A stretch of DNA of 46,651 nt from Deltaproteobacteria bacterium (GTDB lineage Bacteria > Desulfobacterota > Desulfobaccia > Desulfobaccales > Desulfobaccaceae). The stretch lies in contig JAFDGA010000020.1 of NCBI GenBank assembly GCA_019309545.1, positions 1 through 46,651 of the forward strand, written 5' to 3'. The number at the start of each line of letters is the position of its first letter. The stretch's first letter is position 1. Below, one piece after another: positions 1 through 8,026 of the stretch. Below the pieces are notes generated by a model. The model did not search any database. It saw only the letters and a program-made list of their open reading frames with translations, and was not told the origin of the DNA. Position numbers and translations under genes: made by a program.

Positions 1-2
1 AA

Positions 3-188
3 GGTACCCAGCTCCTGGAAAGTGACCACGCCCATACGCGCCATCGTGTCGCTCGCTTCACGCGTCGGACCAAGGTGGTCTCCAAATCGGAGAAAATGGC
101 GGACCTTACAATGCGATTGTGGTCCTATTTTGAACAACCTGACAATTTCGCCGCCTATCAGGAGGCATTTATATCTATATTAGGATAA
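3..188 (+). CDS. IS1-family transposase, C-terminal part (cut by window edge)
   Basis: The plus-strand frame starting at base 3 is open to a TAA at 186-188. It reads as the C-terminal end of an IS1 InsB-type transposase, with the typical stretch RRTKVVSKSEKMADLTMRLW followed by YFEQPDNF and a short tail. Only about 61 residues lie in the window, so the upstream catalytic region and the left end of the element cannot be judged. A hairpin and the tRNA-Ala gene follow directly. It may be the end of an intact IS or a remnant. The family call rests on remembered IS1 C-terminal sequences, not a search. Confidence 0.72.
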   Translation, partial: GTQLLESDHAHTRHRVARFTRRTKVVSKSEKMADLTMRLWSYFEQPDNFAAYQEAFISILG

Positions 189-220
189 CACTCCCCTGCA
201 AAATAGTTAAAAGGTGAGCT

Positions 221-257
221 AGGGATTAGCCCAAGAAAAGCTAACCCTTGATTTTTC
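221..257 (+). terminator. Probable terminator hairpin between IS1 end and tRNA-Ala
   Basis: AGGGATTAGC at 221-230 pairs with GCTAACCCT at 240-248, with one bulged base and a 9-nt loop. It is followed on the plus strand by TTGATTTTT, a T-rich tail suited to stopping transcription coming out of the IS1 fragment. Read the other way it lies just behind the tRNA and could also help end that transcript, although the minus-strand T-tract is poor. Confidence 0.45.
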
Positions 258-333
<76 letters not shown>

Positions 334-354
334 ACGACTTCCTTGACATTTTTT

Positions 355-383
355 TATCTAACAGATATAAAGGCTTCTGTCAA
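355..383 (-). promoter_or_regulatory. Sigma70-type promoter of tRNA-Ala
   Basis: On the minus strand a perfect -35 box TTGACA (383-378) and a -10 box TAGATA (360-355) are separated by exactly 17 bp. The predicted start falls near base 348, about 15 nt before the mature tRNA 5' end at 333. This is the expected arrangement for a stable-RNA gene. Confidence 0.75.
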
Positions 384-598
384 GGGTGGCCGCTTACCGT
401 TCAACACTTTAATTTTAAATTTCCTAAAAGCAATTATCCGGGGATAGTTCTGCCTTCTGGCTATAAGGGAGCCGGAATTAGGAAAATCCATCACCCCCTT
501 TTTTACCTATGCTGCTGGTCGTTGCCAATATTGATTTGATTGGATGGAAAATTCCAGATGGGTTTAGTTAACCACAAATTGAGCAGACGGATTGCCAA

Positions 599-1435
599 AT
601 GATTAATTCATCCCGGAGGAAAAACTCAGCTCTTCTGATCATGATAATTCTCTGCCTATCTGCCTGTAATTCTCTGAGTAATCGCCAGTATGCGGAACGA
701 TGGTCCATGTACCGCCATATCCAGCGGGTGGCGGTTTTTGTGCAACGATTTCCGGTTTACCTCCAGATGCAGGGCGCGAACCGGTTGGGGGAGGATTTTA
801 TCGAGGACCGGACCATTTTTGTCGGACCATGGGAGCCTGCCGAACAGATAAATCCTAGAGCCGTGGATGTTAGTGATATCGATGATGAGCTGATGGGCAA
901 AATAATTGTCCGGGCCCTCGAGAAAAAGGGCTATCAGCCGTTTTTTGCCGACTTTACCACTTTTGGTTCGAAAGCTATGGATGTTGGCGGCATTATGACG
1001 AGGTATCGTCTAGTTGATCCCTCGGTGGAGGCCTTTCTATTCTGTTTCTATTCTCCTACCTTGTATTTTGCCGATGTCCAAGCCACTCCCTCGGACCACG
1101 CGCAGCGTTCTTATAGCCTGGGAGAGGTTGTTCAACTTCTCAATCCTGGAGGTTCATCGGTCATTTGGGCAGGCCCCCGAGCGGCCCGAGCGCCTGGACA
1201 GGCGATCTCGCATGCCTTTATCTATGTGTCTATGACCTTTTTTACTGCTCGGGATTGGCGGCCCCTCTGGAAAGTGGCAGATTCCCATGTCGGAGGCCGA
1301 GTACGGGTGGCCCTAACCAGGTGTCCCCCGGCACCCACCGAAAAAAATTACCCGGCTGATGCTGGAGTCATTAAGCGTTTGATGTGTCAAAATCTCGCTT
1401 GCCGATTGCGACACCTGATCCCCGACGCCTTTTGA
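599..1435 (+). CDS. Putative lipoprotein of unknown function upstream of the SLBB exporter
   Basis: A 278-residue protein with a basic start, a hydrophobic stretch (residues 11-20) and a lipobox LSAC with Cys23, so it is probably an outer-membrane lipoprotein cut by signal peptidase II. I recognise no domain in the remainder. Two Cys near the C terminus (in MCQNLACRLRHL) could form a disulfide. The gene lies 126 bp upstream of the SLBB export gene on the same strand, so a role in the same envelope process is possible by position only. No strong ribosome binding site precedes this ATG, so the start is uncertain, although the signal peptide fits well. Confidence 0.6.
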   Translation: MINSSRRKNSALLIMIILCLSACNSLSNRQYAERWSMYRHIQRVAVFVQRFPVYLQMQGANRLGEDFIEDRTIFVGPWEPAEQINPRAVDVSDIDDELMGKIIVRALEKKGYQPFFADFTTFGSKAMDVGGIMTRYRLVDPSVEAFLFCFYSPTLYFADVQATPSDHAQRSYSLGEVVQLLNPGGSSVIWAGPRAARAPGQAISHAFIYVSMTFFTARDWRPLWKVADSHVGGRVRVALTRCPPAPTEKNYPADAGVIKRLMCQNLACRLRHLIPDAF

Positions 1436-1561
1436 GGGAGGCTTTCTTTAACCGCGGATTTTGAGTTTTGGTTGGACTTTTAGAAAACACTTGCGAAGCC
1501 ATTGGCTTTACAACATAATACAAGCGATCTCCCAAGAAAATGCCATCGGATGAGGAAGTAA

Positions 1562-3832
1562 ATGTTGACGTCCTGGAACAAGCTGATTAGTTCGATATTG
1601 ATAATTTTATTTGTATTATCGCCATTTCAGGTATTCAGTCAACAAGAGTCAGGTCTGCAAAGTCAGGCCAAATTTTATGTACAGAACATTGGGCCTGCCC
1701 CGACATCTTCAGGGCCGGGAATAGGTACCGGGACCGAGGGTGAGGCCAGGCCTAGCATGACCAGTCCGGCGCCGACTTCAGTCCTGCCGGGAAGTACCCC
1801 TGCTCCGGTGACACCGGGTGGGCCCCCGACTCCGGAAGTGACCATTGAATCAAAACCAGAGATGACTGCGGAGGAGCCAGAAAAAATAACCGAATTAGAA
1901 AACCGGGCCAAGGTTCATGGCCTGGACCTGAAATTATTCGGATATAATTTCTTCCGCCAACCGCCTTCCTCTTTTTTGCCGGTCCAGATGGTGCCGGTGG
2001 GGCCGGACTATGTAGTTGGTCCCGGCGATACCGTGCGCATTGTTATCTGGGGCAATGTCCAGGGTGAATACCGGGTTACCGTGGATCGGGATGGCCAAAT
2101 TTCCATCCCCCGAATCGGCGTCGTGCATGTCAGCGGGCTCACCTTCAAACAGTTGCGTCAGGTTTTGGACCGTGAGTTCGAGCGCCAATATACCAACTTC
2201 CAGATGAACGTCACCCTGGATAATTTACGGACTATTCGGGTCTATGTGGTCGGGTGGGCAAAGGCCCCGGGGAGCTATGAAATATCTTCCCTCTCCACCC
2301 TGGTGAACGCCCTGTTTGCGGCTGGTGGACCGAGTGGCGCTGGTTCCATGCGCAATATTCAGGTTCGCCGAGGGGGGCGGGTAATTGTCCACTTTGACAT
2401 GTATGATTTTCTCATTCACGGCAACAAAACCAAGGACATCCGCCTGATGTCGGAGGATGTGATTTTTATTCCCCTGGCCGGGAAACGAGCCGGGATCGGG
2501 GGTCCGCTGAAGGCCCCGGCGATCTACGAACTCAAGGGAGAACGAACATTATCCGAGCTTATCCATCTGGCCGGAGGGCTGGCGGCTACCGCCTTTAAAA
2601 GTCGGGTCCAAATATTGCGAGTCCAGGATCGGCGGGAGATGGTGTTGTTCGAGGATGATCTGGAAAAGGTGCTAGATGACTGCGGTACGGATATTTCATT
2701 GGTGGATGGCGATCTGGTCAAGATTTTCCCGGTGTCAAGTGTGGTGGCAAAAGTGGTGCGGATTGCCGGAGCGGTCTCTACTCCTGGAGAATTCGGATTA
2801 CGGCCGGGTATGCGGATCAAAGATTTGTTGAATTATGCCGGGGGGCCGTTATATATGGCCAACCTGGATCAGGCCGAGTTGACCCGGGTAACTGTCACCC
2901 CGCAGGGACCGGAGACCAGGCGGATTAATGTTAACTTACGCCAAGCCTTGGCCGGCAATTCCCGCGAAAATATTCTTCTCAAACACGATGATTATCTCTT
3001 TGTCCGCACCGTGCCGGAATGGGATCTGTATAAATTTGTGGAAGTTAATGGCCAAGTTAAATTCCCTGGGCGATATACCATTACCGTGGGAGAAACCCTG
3101 AGTTCGGTGTTGCGCCGGGCCGGAGGCTTCACCGACAAAGCCTATGTCAAAGGAGCATTTTTTACCAGGCAATCAGTAAAAGAAACCCAACAGGCCCATT
3201 TGAACAAGGCCCTTGACCGCATTGAAGCCGAGATGCTGGCCTTAGCGACAGAAGCCACTCACACCGAGCTAGAACCGGAAGAGGCCAAGCGCCAGGCGGA
3301 GTTCATCAGGCAGCAGAGAGCGCTGTTGGCCAAACTAAGAGAAATTCAGGCTCTGGGGCGGATCGTGGTCCGCCTCGATGACCCGGAGCGGATGCGGGGG
3401 ACCCCAGAGGATATTGAGCTTCAGGACGGGGATACCATATATATCCCACAGATCCAGCAGAGTGTCAATGTCCTGGGGGCGGTCTACACCCCGACCGCGG
3501 TCATTTATGATCCGTATCGAACCGTTAAAGAATATATCACCATGGTCGGTGGACCCACTGATATCGCCGATGAAGATTCTATCTATATAATCAAAGTCAA
3601 CGGTTCGGCGGTAGGAAAAAACACGGTCAAGTGGTTCGGCACCAGTTGGGATGGCACTGATTACACTTTCCATATCGGTGGGCTCAAATCATTAAGATTA
3701 GATCCGGGCGATTCCATCGTAGTTCCAGAAAAGTTGGAACGGATTGCCTGGCTGCGGGAAATTAAAGATATTGCCACTATCTTTGGACAACTGGCCCTTA
3801 CTGCCGGGGTAGTAGTGGCCGCGGCCAAATAA
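1562..3832 (+). CDS. Wza-like polysaccharide export protein with several SLBB domains
   Basis: A 756-residue protein with a signal peptide (about 1-26), a Pro/Thr/Gly-rich low-complexity spacer (about 45-105), a Poly_export domain (about 145-225, containing YVVGPGDTVRIVIWG) and a series of SLBB repeats marked by motifs such as GSYEISSLSTLVNALFAAGG, GERTLSELIHLAGGL and GRYTITVGETLSSVLRRAGG. A coiled region (about 545-600) comes before the last SLBB unit. The C terminus ends in a hydrophobic helix (DIATIFGQLALTAGVVVAAA), which may span or anchor in the outer membrane. The family forms the periplasmic/outer-membrane conduit for polysaccharide export. It is longer than classical Wza (about 380) and more like multi-SLBB deltaproteobacterial versions. 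The barrel gene follows after 9 bp, so the two are probably co-transcribed. Confidence 0.9.
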   Translation: MLTSWNKLISSILIILFVLSPFQVFSQQESGLQSQAKFYVQNIGPAPTSSGPGIGTGTEGEARPSMTSPAPTSVLPGSTPAPVTPGGPPTPEVTIESKPEMTAEEPEKITELENRAKVHGLDLKLFGYNFFRQPPSSFLPVQMVPVGPDYVVGPGDTVRIVIWGNVQGEYRVTVDRDGQISIPRIGVVHVSGLTFKQLRQVLDREFERQYTNFQMNVTLDNLRTIRVYVVGWAKAPGSYEISSLSTLVNALFAAGGPSGAGSMRNIQVRRGGRVIVHFDMYDFLIHGNKTKDIRLMSEDVIFIPLAGKRAGIGGPLKAPAIYELKGERTLSELIHLAGGLAATAFKSRVQILRVQDRREMVLFEDDLEKVLDDCGTDISLVDGDLVKIFPVSSVVAKVVRIAGAVSTPGEFGLRPGMRIKDLLNYAGGPLYMANLDQAELTRVTVTPQGPETRRINVNLRQALAGNSRENILLKHDDYLFVRTVPEWDLYKFVEVNGQVKFPGRYTITVGETLSSVLRRAGGFTDKAYVKGAFFTRQSVKETQQAHLNKALDRIEAEMLALATEATHTELEPEEAKRQAEFIRQQRALLAKLREIQALGRIVVRLDDPERMRGTPEDIELQDGDTIYIPQIQQSVNVLGAVYTPTAVIYDPYRTVKEYITMVGGPTDIADEDSIYIIKVNGSAVGKNTVKWFGTSWDGTDYTFHIGGLKSLRLDPGDSIVVPEKLERIAWLREIKDIATIFGQLALTAGVVVAAAK

Positions 3833-3841
3833 AAGAAGCTG

Positions 3842-4675
3842 ATGATCAGGGTTTACCGGGGGCTGCTGATTTTGGTGATTATCTTTGGACTTTCTGGGCC
3901 AGGGAGCGAATCACCGGCCTGGGCCCAATCCGGGGACCGGATCCTGCAATTAAGCGTTCCAGTCATTGGCATCATCGGCACTTCGGCTATCGCCTACTAT
4001 CTCTGGAAAAACAGCCCGGCCCAACGCGCTAAAGGCTATCGGGAAAACTTGGGGCCAGGAGAGTATTACCTAGCGGCTTACACCGGATTGTCTTACCTGC
4101 CCGAGGCGGATTGGCATTTTTATCGTAGATTTTCCAGCCCGCTAAAAGGGCGTACTGCCCAGAATGTTTCTTATGATCCCAACATCATCGGCGGGCTTAA
4201 ATTCGGGCATTATTTTGACAGCCTGCCCTGGCTGGGAATGGAACTAGAAATGAACTTTTCCCGCCATGCCATCCGCAAACAAGAGGTATCTATTTCCCCC
4301 TCTTTGCCCGGGGGTCCCAATAAACTGACCTTGCCGAGCTATCGGATCTATTTCTGGGCGTTGCAGTACAATATACTGGCCCGCTATGGTTTCCTTCAGG
4401 ATAAAGAGGTCCCCTTTGGCCGCTTACAGCCCTATGTGGGAATCGGTCATGCCTTTGAAGTGTTGTACGGCACCACTGACTCAGCGAAGAATTTTGCCAT
4501 CGCCGCCCAAGCCGGCCTGCGTTATATGCTTACCAATAAAATCGCTGTGTTTTGGGAATACAAATTCAGTCAACAGTTTGCGGTGGAAATTGAGAAAGTA
4601 GCCATTACCCCTTATGAAAAGGGACTTGCCATTTCCCTGGAAAAGCTTGCTCGTCATCCGGATACTCTGAAATGA
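3842..4675 (+). CDS. Outer-membrane beta-barrel protein, paralogue of the protein at 42898-43755
   Basis: A 277-residue protein with an N-terminal signal sequence (AWA cleavage region near residue 28) and then a short hydrophobic helix (about 38-55). Alternating aromatic/hydrophobic strands follow, typical of a small 8-10-stranded barrel (OmpA-like or Omp_b-brl fold). The C-terminal half shares clear blocks with the minus-strand protein at 42898-43755: LPFGRLQPYVGIG, DSAKNFA, GLRYM and EYKFSQQ. It starts 9 bp after the SLBB export gene, so it may act with that conduit in the outer membrane. That is inference from position. Its substrate is unknown. Confidence 0.72.
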   Translation: MIRVYRGLLILVIIFGLSGPGSESPAWAQSGDRILQLSVPVIGIIGTSAIAYYLWKNSPAQRAKGYRENLGPGEYYLAAYTGLSYLPEADWHFYRRFSSPLKGRTAQNVSYDPNIIGGLKFGHYFDSLPWLGMELEMNFSRHAIRKQEVSISPSLPGGPNKLTLPSYRIYFWALQYNILARYGFLQDKEVPFGRLQPYVGIGHAFEVLYGTTDSAKNFAIAAQAGLRYMLTNKIAVFWEYKFSQQFAVEIEKVAITPYEKGLAISLEKLARHPDTLK

Positions 4676-4703
4676 CCTGGACATCTTGACGGGAGGAGTG
4701 ATC

Positions 4704-5822
4704 ATGAATCTAGAGGAGGTTATTTTCAACCAATTCGGAGATGAGTGGGGACCTCATAAAATAATCCACCTCTACAAACCATCGATTCCCTTGCAGGCCA
4801 TTGTAGTGGTAGATAATATTGCCCTGGGACCGGCAATCGGGGGCGTCCGCTTGGCCCTTGAGGTGACCACTGAGGAAGTCTTTCGTCTGGCCCGGACCAT
4901 GACCTGGAAGAATGCCGCTGCCGGACTCGCTCATGGCGGTGCTAAGGCCGGGATCCGGATGGCGGCCGATAGCCCGGCCGAACTCAAAGAGCGGGCAATT
5001 CGGGCCTTTGCGAATGGCATCGCTGAGCTGCAGGAGTATATCCCGGGTCCGGATATGGGTACCAACGAAACCCATATGGCCTATATTTATGACGAGATCG
5101 GCCGCAGCGTTGGCAGGCCCAAGGTAACCGGCGGAATCCCTCTGGACGAACTGGGGGTTACGGGCTACGGCCTGACGGTGGCTGCTGAGATACTGGCACC
5201 GGAGGTGGGTTTGCGCCTGGAAGGGGCCCGGATGGCAATTCAGGGATTCGGTAATGTCGGCAAAGCCGCGGCCTTTTATCTGGCCCAAAAGGGGGTGCTG
5301 CTGGTGGCGGCCAGTGACAGCGCCGGGGCGATTTATAATCCGGCCGGGATCGACGTCAACCGGCTGACTGCCATCAAAAAAGGCGGCGGCAAGGTGTTGG
5401 ACTACCGAGAAGCCGAAATTATCCCCCCGGAAACCCTCTTCGCTCTTCCCTGTGACCTCCTCATCCCGGCGGCCCGGCCCGACGTCATCACCCAGGCAAA
5501 CATGGATCAGATCAAAGCTTCTCTGGTCCTTGAGGGGGCCAATCTGCCGGTCACTCCAGAGGCGGAAAGCTACCTGCACGACAGAGGCATCTGCGCCATT
5601 CCGGATTTTATCGTCAATGCTGGCGGCGTCATCGCCTGTGCCGTAGAATACCACCACGGCACTGAAGCGGAAGCATTCCAAACCATCGCCGCCAAGATCC
5701 GGGACAATATCCATGCCCTCCTGCCCATGATTCGGGAGGAGAAACTCTATCCCCGGCAAGCCGCGTTCCGATTGGCCCAACAACGGGTGAAGGAGGCCCA
5801 GTCCTATCGGCGGACCTTTTGA
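4704..5822 (+). CDS. Glu/Leu/Phe/Val dehydrogenase family protein
   Basis: A 372-residue NAD(P)-dependent amino-acid dehydrogenase that oxidatively deaminates an amino acid to a 2-oxo acid. The N-terminal catalytic domain has KNAAAGLAHGGAKAGI with the conserved lysines, and PDMGTNETHMAYI. The Rossmann domain has GFGNVGKAAAFYL with an acidic residue (ASDS) at the end of the second strand. The length and the KNAAAG motif recall leucine/valine dehydrogenases, while PDMGTNE is glutamate-dehydrogenase-like, so I leave the substrate open. I chose ATG 4704 because GGGAGG sits 8 bp upstream. A TTG 18 bp earlier is in frame but less likely. Confidence 0.88.
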   Translation: MNLEEVIFNQFGDEWGPHKIIHLYKPSIPLQAIVVVDNIALGPAIGGVRLALEVTTEEVFRLARTMTWKNAAAGLAHGGAKAGIRMAADSPAELKERAIRAFANGIAELQEYIPGPDMGTNETHMAYIYDEIGRSVGRPKVTGGIPLDELGVTGYGLTVAAEILAPEVGLRLEGARMAIQGFGNVGKAAAFYLAQKGVLLVAASDSAGAIYNPAGIDVNRLTAIKKGGGKVLDYREAEIIPPETLFALPCDLLIPAARPDVITQANMDQIKASLVLEGANLPVTPEAESYLHDRGICAIPDFIVNAGGVIACAVEYHHGTEAEAFQTIAAKIRDNIHALLPMIREEKLYPRQAAFRLAQQRVKEAQSYRRTF

Positions 5823-5911
5823 TCGCCTTGGTCGGGCAGTCAACTTCCCTACAACTCTGTTTGCTGGTATCTTCATCTTTAGCATAAGATACTATTGTTT
5901 TGGGAGGCGCG

Positions 5912-6628
5912 ATGATCGGCTGGATAGTGCCGCCCCCTAAACCGCCCACCAAAACTCCTCAGGAGTTCGCTCAGGAGCGCCAGGCAAAAGTGCGAGAACT
6001 TCGGGCTCAGGGGTTTTTGCGCTCCCCCCGGCTGCAAGCCGCCATGGCCAAAGTGCGCCGGGAGGAATTCATCCCGGAGTTATATCGGGATTATGCCTAT
6101 CTGGAGGTGCCTTTGCCCCTGCCGGGTGAGGCCACCATCTCCTGTCCGCACAGCTACCCGCTGTTCTATGAGGCCTTGGAATTGGCTCCGGGACAGCGAT
6201 TTTTAGAGGTTGGCAGTGGTTCGGGCTATGGCGCAGCCTTGGCCTGGGAAGTAGTGAGGCCCAGCGGCTTGGTGGTGACAATCGAGATCGCCTCCGACAC
6301 CTTGGCCTTTGCTCAGGATAATTTATGGCGTCTGGGTTATCTCCAGGTGGTGATCGTTCCAGGCGATGGCTCGCAGGGTTATCCGCGCCTGGCTCCTTAT
6401 GACCGCATCTGTTTCACTGCCGCCGCTCCCCTAGTTCCGCCCCCCCTCATGGAGCAATTAGCCCTGGGAGGACGACTTATCGGTCCGGTGGGTAAACCGG
6501 GGCAAGTCCAGGATCTGGTGCTGGTGGTGCGAAAGGGCCCCCGCCAATGGCAGCAGAGGATTTTGGAAAAGGTGGCTTATATCCCCCTCCGGGGGCGGTA
6601 TGGCTATCCGAATGGGATATTATTCTAG
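5912..6628 (+). CDS. pcm: Protein-L-isoaspartate O-methyltransferase
   Basis: A 238-residue cytosolic SAM-dependent methyltransferase that starts repair of isoaspartyl sites in aged proteins. The PCMT signature regions are visible: RSPRLQAAMAKVRREEFIP near the N terminus, ATISCPHSYPLFYEAL in the substrate region, the SAM-binding LEVGSGSGYGAALAW and VVTIEI, then GDGSQGYP and the C-terminal LGGRLIGPVG block. ATG 5912 is preceded by GGGAGG at the right distance. A TTG at 5900 overlaps that site and is rejected. The radical SAM gene follows after 32 bp, so the two are probably co-transcribed. Confidence 0.9.
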   Translation: MIGWIVPPPKPPTKTPQEFAQERQAKVRELRAQGFLRSPRLQAAMAKVRREEFIPELYRDYAYLEVPLPLPGEATISCPHSYPLFYEALELAPGQRFLEVGSGSGYGAALAWEVVRPSGLVVTIEIASDTLAFAQDNLWRLGYLQVVIVPGDGSQGYPRLAPYDRICFTAAAPLVPPPLMEQLALGGRLIGPVGKPGQVQDLVLVVRKGPRQWQQRILEKVAYIPLRGRYGYPNGILF

Positions 6629-6660
6629 GTCAAATACTGCTTGGTCATAAGGAGAAATTT

Positions 6661-7683
6661 ATGATCCATCCGGCCCGGCTGGTTGAAAAACTGGCGGAGC
6701 AGCAAGTCCGCTGTCTGGCCTGCATCCGGCGCTGCCTGATTCGGCCTGGAAAACGGGGCTGGTGCCACACCCGGGAAAATCGCCAGGGCCAGCTTTATAG
6801 CCTGATTTATGGGCAGGTGGCGTCGCTCTCGCTCAATCCCATTGAGAAAAAGCCAGTGTTTCACTTCCTCCCCGGTAGCCGCTGGCTGTCGCTGGGCAGT
6901 TTAGGGTGTAATTTCCGCTGTCCCGGCTGCCAGAACTGGCAACTGGCCCATGCCGATCTGGACCAAGAGTTGCAATCCACCCGTTACTTGAGTCCGGCGG
7001 ATCTGGTGGAGCTGGCCCGGCAACACCAGGCAGTGGGAATCTCCTGGACCTTTAATGAACCCACCCTGTGGGTCGAATATATTCTGGACAGCGCGCCTTT
7101 GGCCCGGCAGGCCGGCCTGTACACCAACATCGTCACCAACGGCGCTCTGACCCAGGAGGCGCTGGATGCCCTGGGCCCTTGGCTGGATGTCTACCGCAGC
7201 GATATCAAAGGCTTTTTTAAGCAAACTTATGATGCTCTGGCCCAGCTGCCGCATCATCAGGAAATCTTCGCGGCGGCCGAGCGGGCTTTGCACCATTGGG
7301 GGATGCATGTGGAACTGGTCACCAATATCATCCCCGGACTCAACGACAATGAAGCCACCCTTGAGGGCATCGCCAAGTGGATCGCCGCTCGCCTGGGACC
7401 GGACACTCCCTGGCATCTGACCCGCTTCTACCCGGCGTATGCCTTCCAGGACCGGCCCCCCACCCCTGTCCCGACCCTGCTTCGGGCCTATGAGATCGCC
7501 CGGGCGCAGGGCCTCAGGTTTGTCTATCTGGGCAATGTCCCGGGCCACGACCTGGAGAATACCTATTGCCCCCGGTGTGGGGCGCTTCTCATCCGCCGCA
7601 GCATCTTTGATATCCTGGAATACCGCCTTAAGGCAGGCCGCTGCCCGGATTGCGGGACCGTGATTCCGGGGCGGTGGAGTTAG
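6661..7683 (+). CDS. amrS: AmmeMemoRadiSam-system radical SAM enzyme (PflA-like)
   Basis: A 340-residue radical SAM protein. The N-terminal part has a CLACIRRCLIRPGKRGWC cysteine set. The radical SAM cluster motif CNFRCPGC (CX3CX2C) lies near residue 82 and is followed by QNW, as in the AmmeMemoRadiSam subfamily. The C terminus holds a zinc-ribbon-like pair, CPRCG and CPDCG, another mark of this subfamily. These enzymes occur with AMMECR1 and Memo domain proteins, but neither is in the window, and the substrate is unknown. ATG 6661 is used because AAGGAGAAA lies just upstream. An extended reading from 6547 would overlap pcm and is not supported. Confidence 0.85.
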   Translation: MIHPARLVEKLAEQQVRCLACIRRCLIRPGKRGWCHTRENRQGQLYSLIYGQVASLSLNPIEKKPVFHFLPGSRWLSLGSLGCNFRCPGCQNWQLAHADLDQELQSTRYLSPADLVELARQHQAVGISWTFNEPTLWVEYILDSAPLARQAGLYTNIVTNGALTQEALDALGPWLDVYRSDIKGFFKQTYDALAQLPHHQEIFAAAERALHHWGMHVELVTNIIPGLNDNEATLEGIAKWIAARLGPDTPWHLTRFYPAYAFQDRPPTPVPTLLRAYEIARAQGLRFVYLGNVPGHDLENTYCPRCGALLIRRSIFDILEYRLKAGRCPDCGTVIPGRWS

Positions 7684-7782
7684 GTAGTTGTGATAACCAA
7701 GATTTTTTCAAATATATTCTAATTCACTGCCTTGAAATTTGTGATTGTCGGATGATTGAGCGGAGGGTCATGGAGACGACCT

Positions 7783-8010
7783 TTAATTTATTGGTAATTT
7801 ACTGGCCCACGGCGTCTTGGCGCGGGCGCGGCCCTTGGTCACGTCAACAAAATGTTTCTGAGCCTATGTTGTAGGCCGACGTTTTCCGCTGGCTAATTCC
7901 TCATAAAACCAAAGATATTTATTTAACAACGCCTTTTCCTTATCATCGATTTCCAAAGATCCAGACTTACTCCTGATATTCCTCAATATTTTACTAGTCC
8001 CAAGTTTGGA
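7783..8010 (-). pseudogene. Decayed small gene resembling DUF413 proteins, with an in-frame TAG
   Basis: This 343-bp gap has no intact gene. On the minus strand, directly behind polX, one frame reads a recognisable small protein: DDKEKALLNKYLWFYEELAS then GKRRPTT, a TAG at 7867-7865, and AQKHFVDVTKGRARAKT up to a TAA at 7785-7783. The pattern of a short helix, 'ASG', then 'P.T(E)AQKHFV.V..G' recalls the DUF413-like family, where a Glu would be expected at the stop (GAG to TAG). There is no clear start codon or ribosome binding site, so I read it as a pseudogene. The family call is from memory. Confidence 0.45.
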
Positions 8011-8026
8011 AAAAATATAGAGAAGT

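Noticed and set aside
4710-5885. 391-codon open frame on the minus strand across the amino-acid dehydrogenase
   Set aside because: It mirrors the real gene in a G/C-rich region, has no recognisable motifs or ribosome binding site, and the plus-strand product is a clear enzyme.
7865-7867. Pyrrolysine at the TAG of the DUF413-like frame
   Set aside because: No methylamine methyltransferase context, no start codon, and other signs of decay. A nonsense mutation is far simpler.
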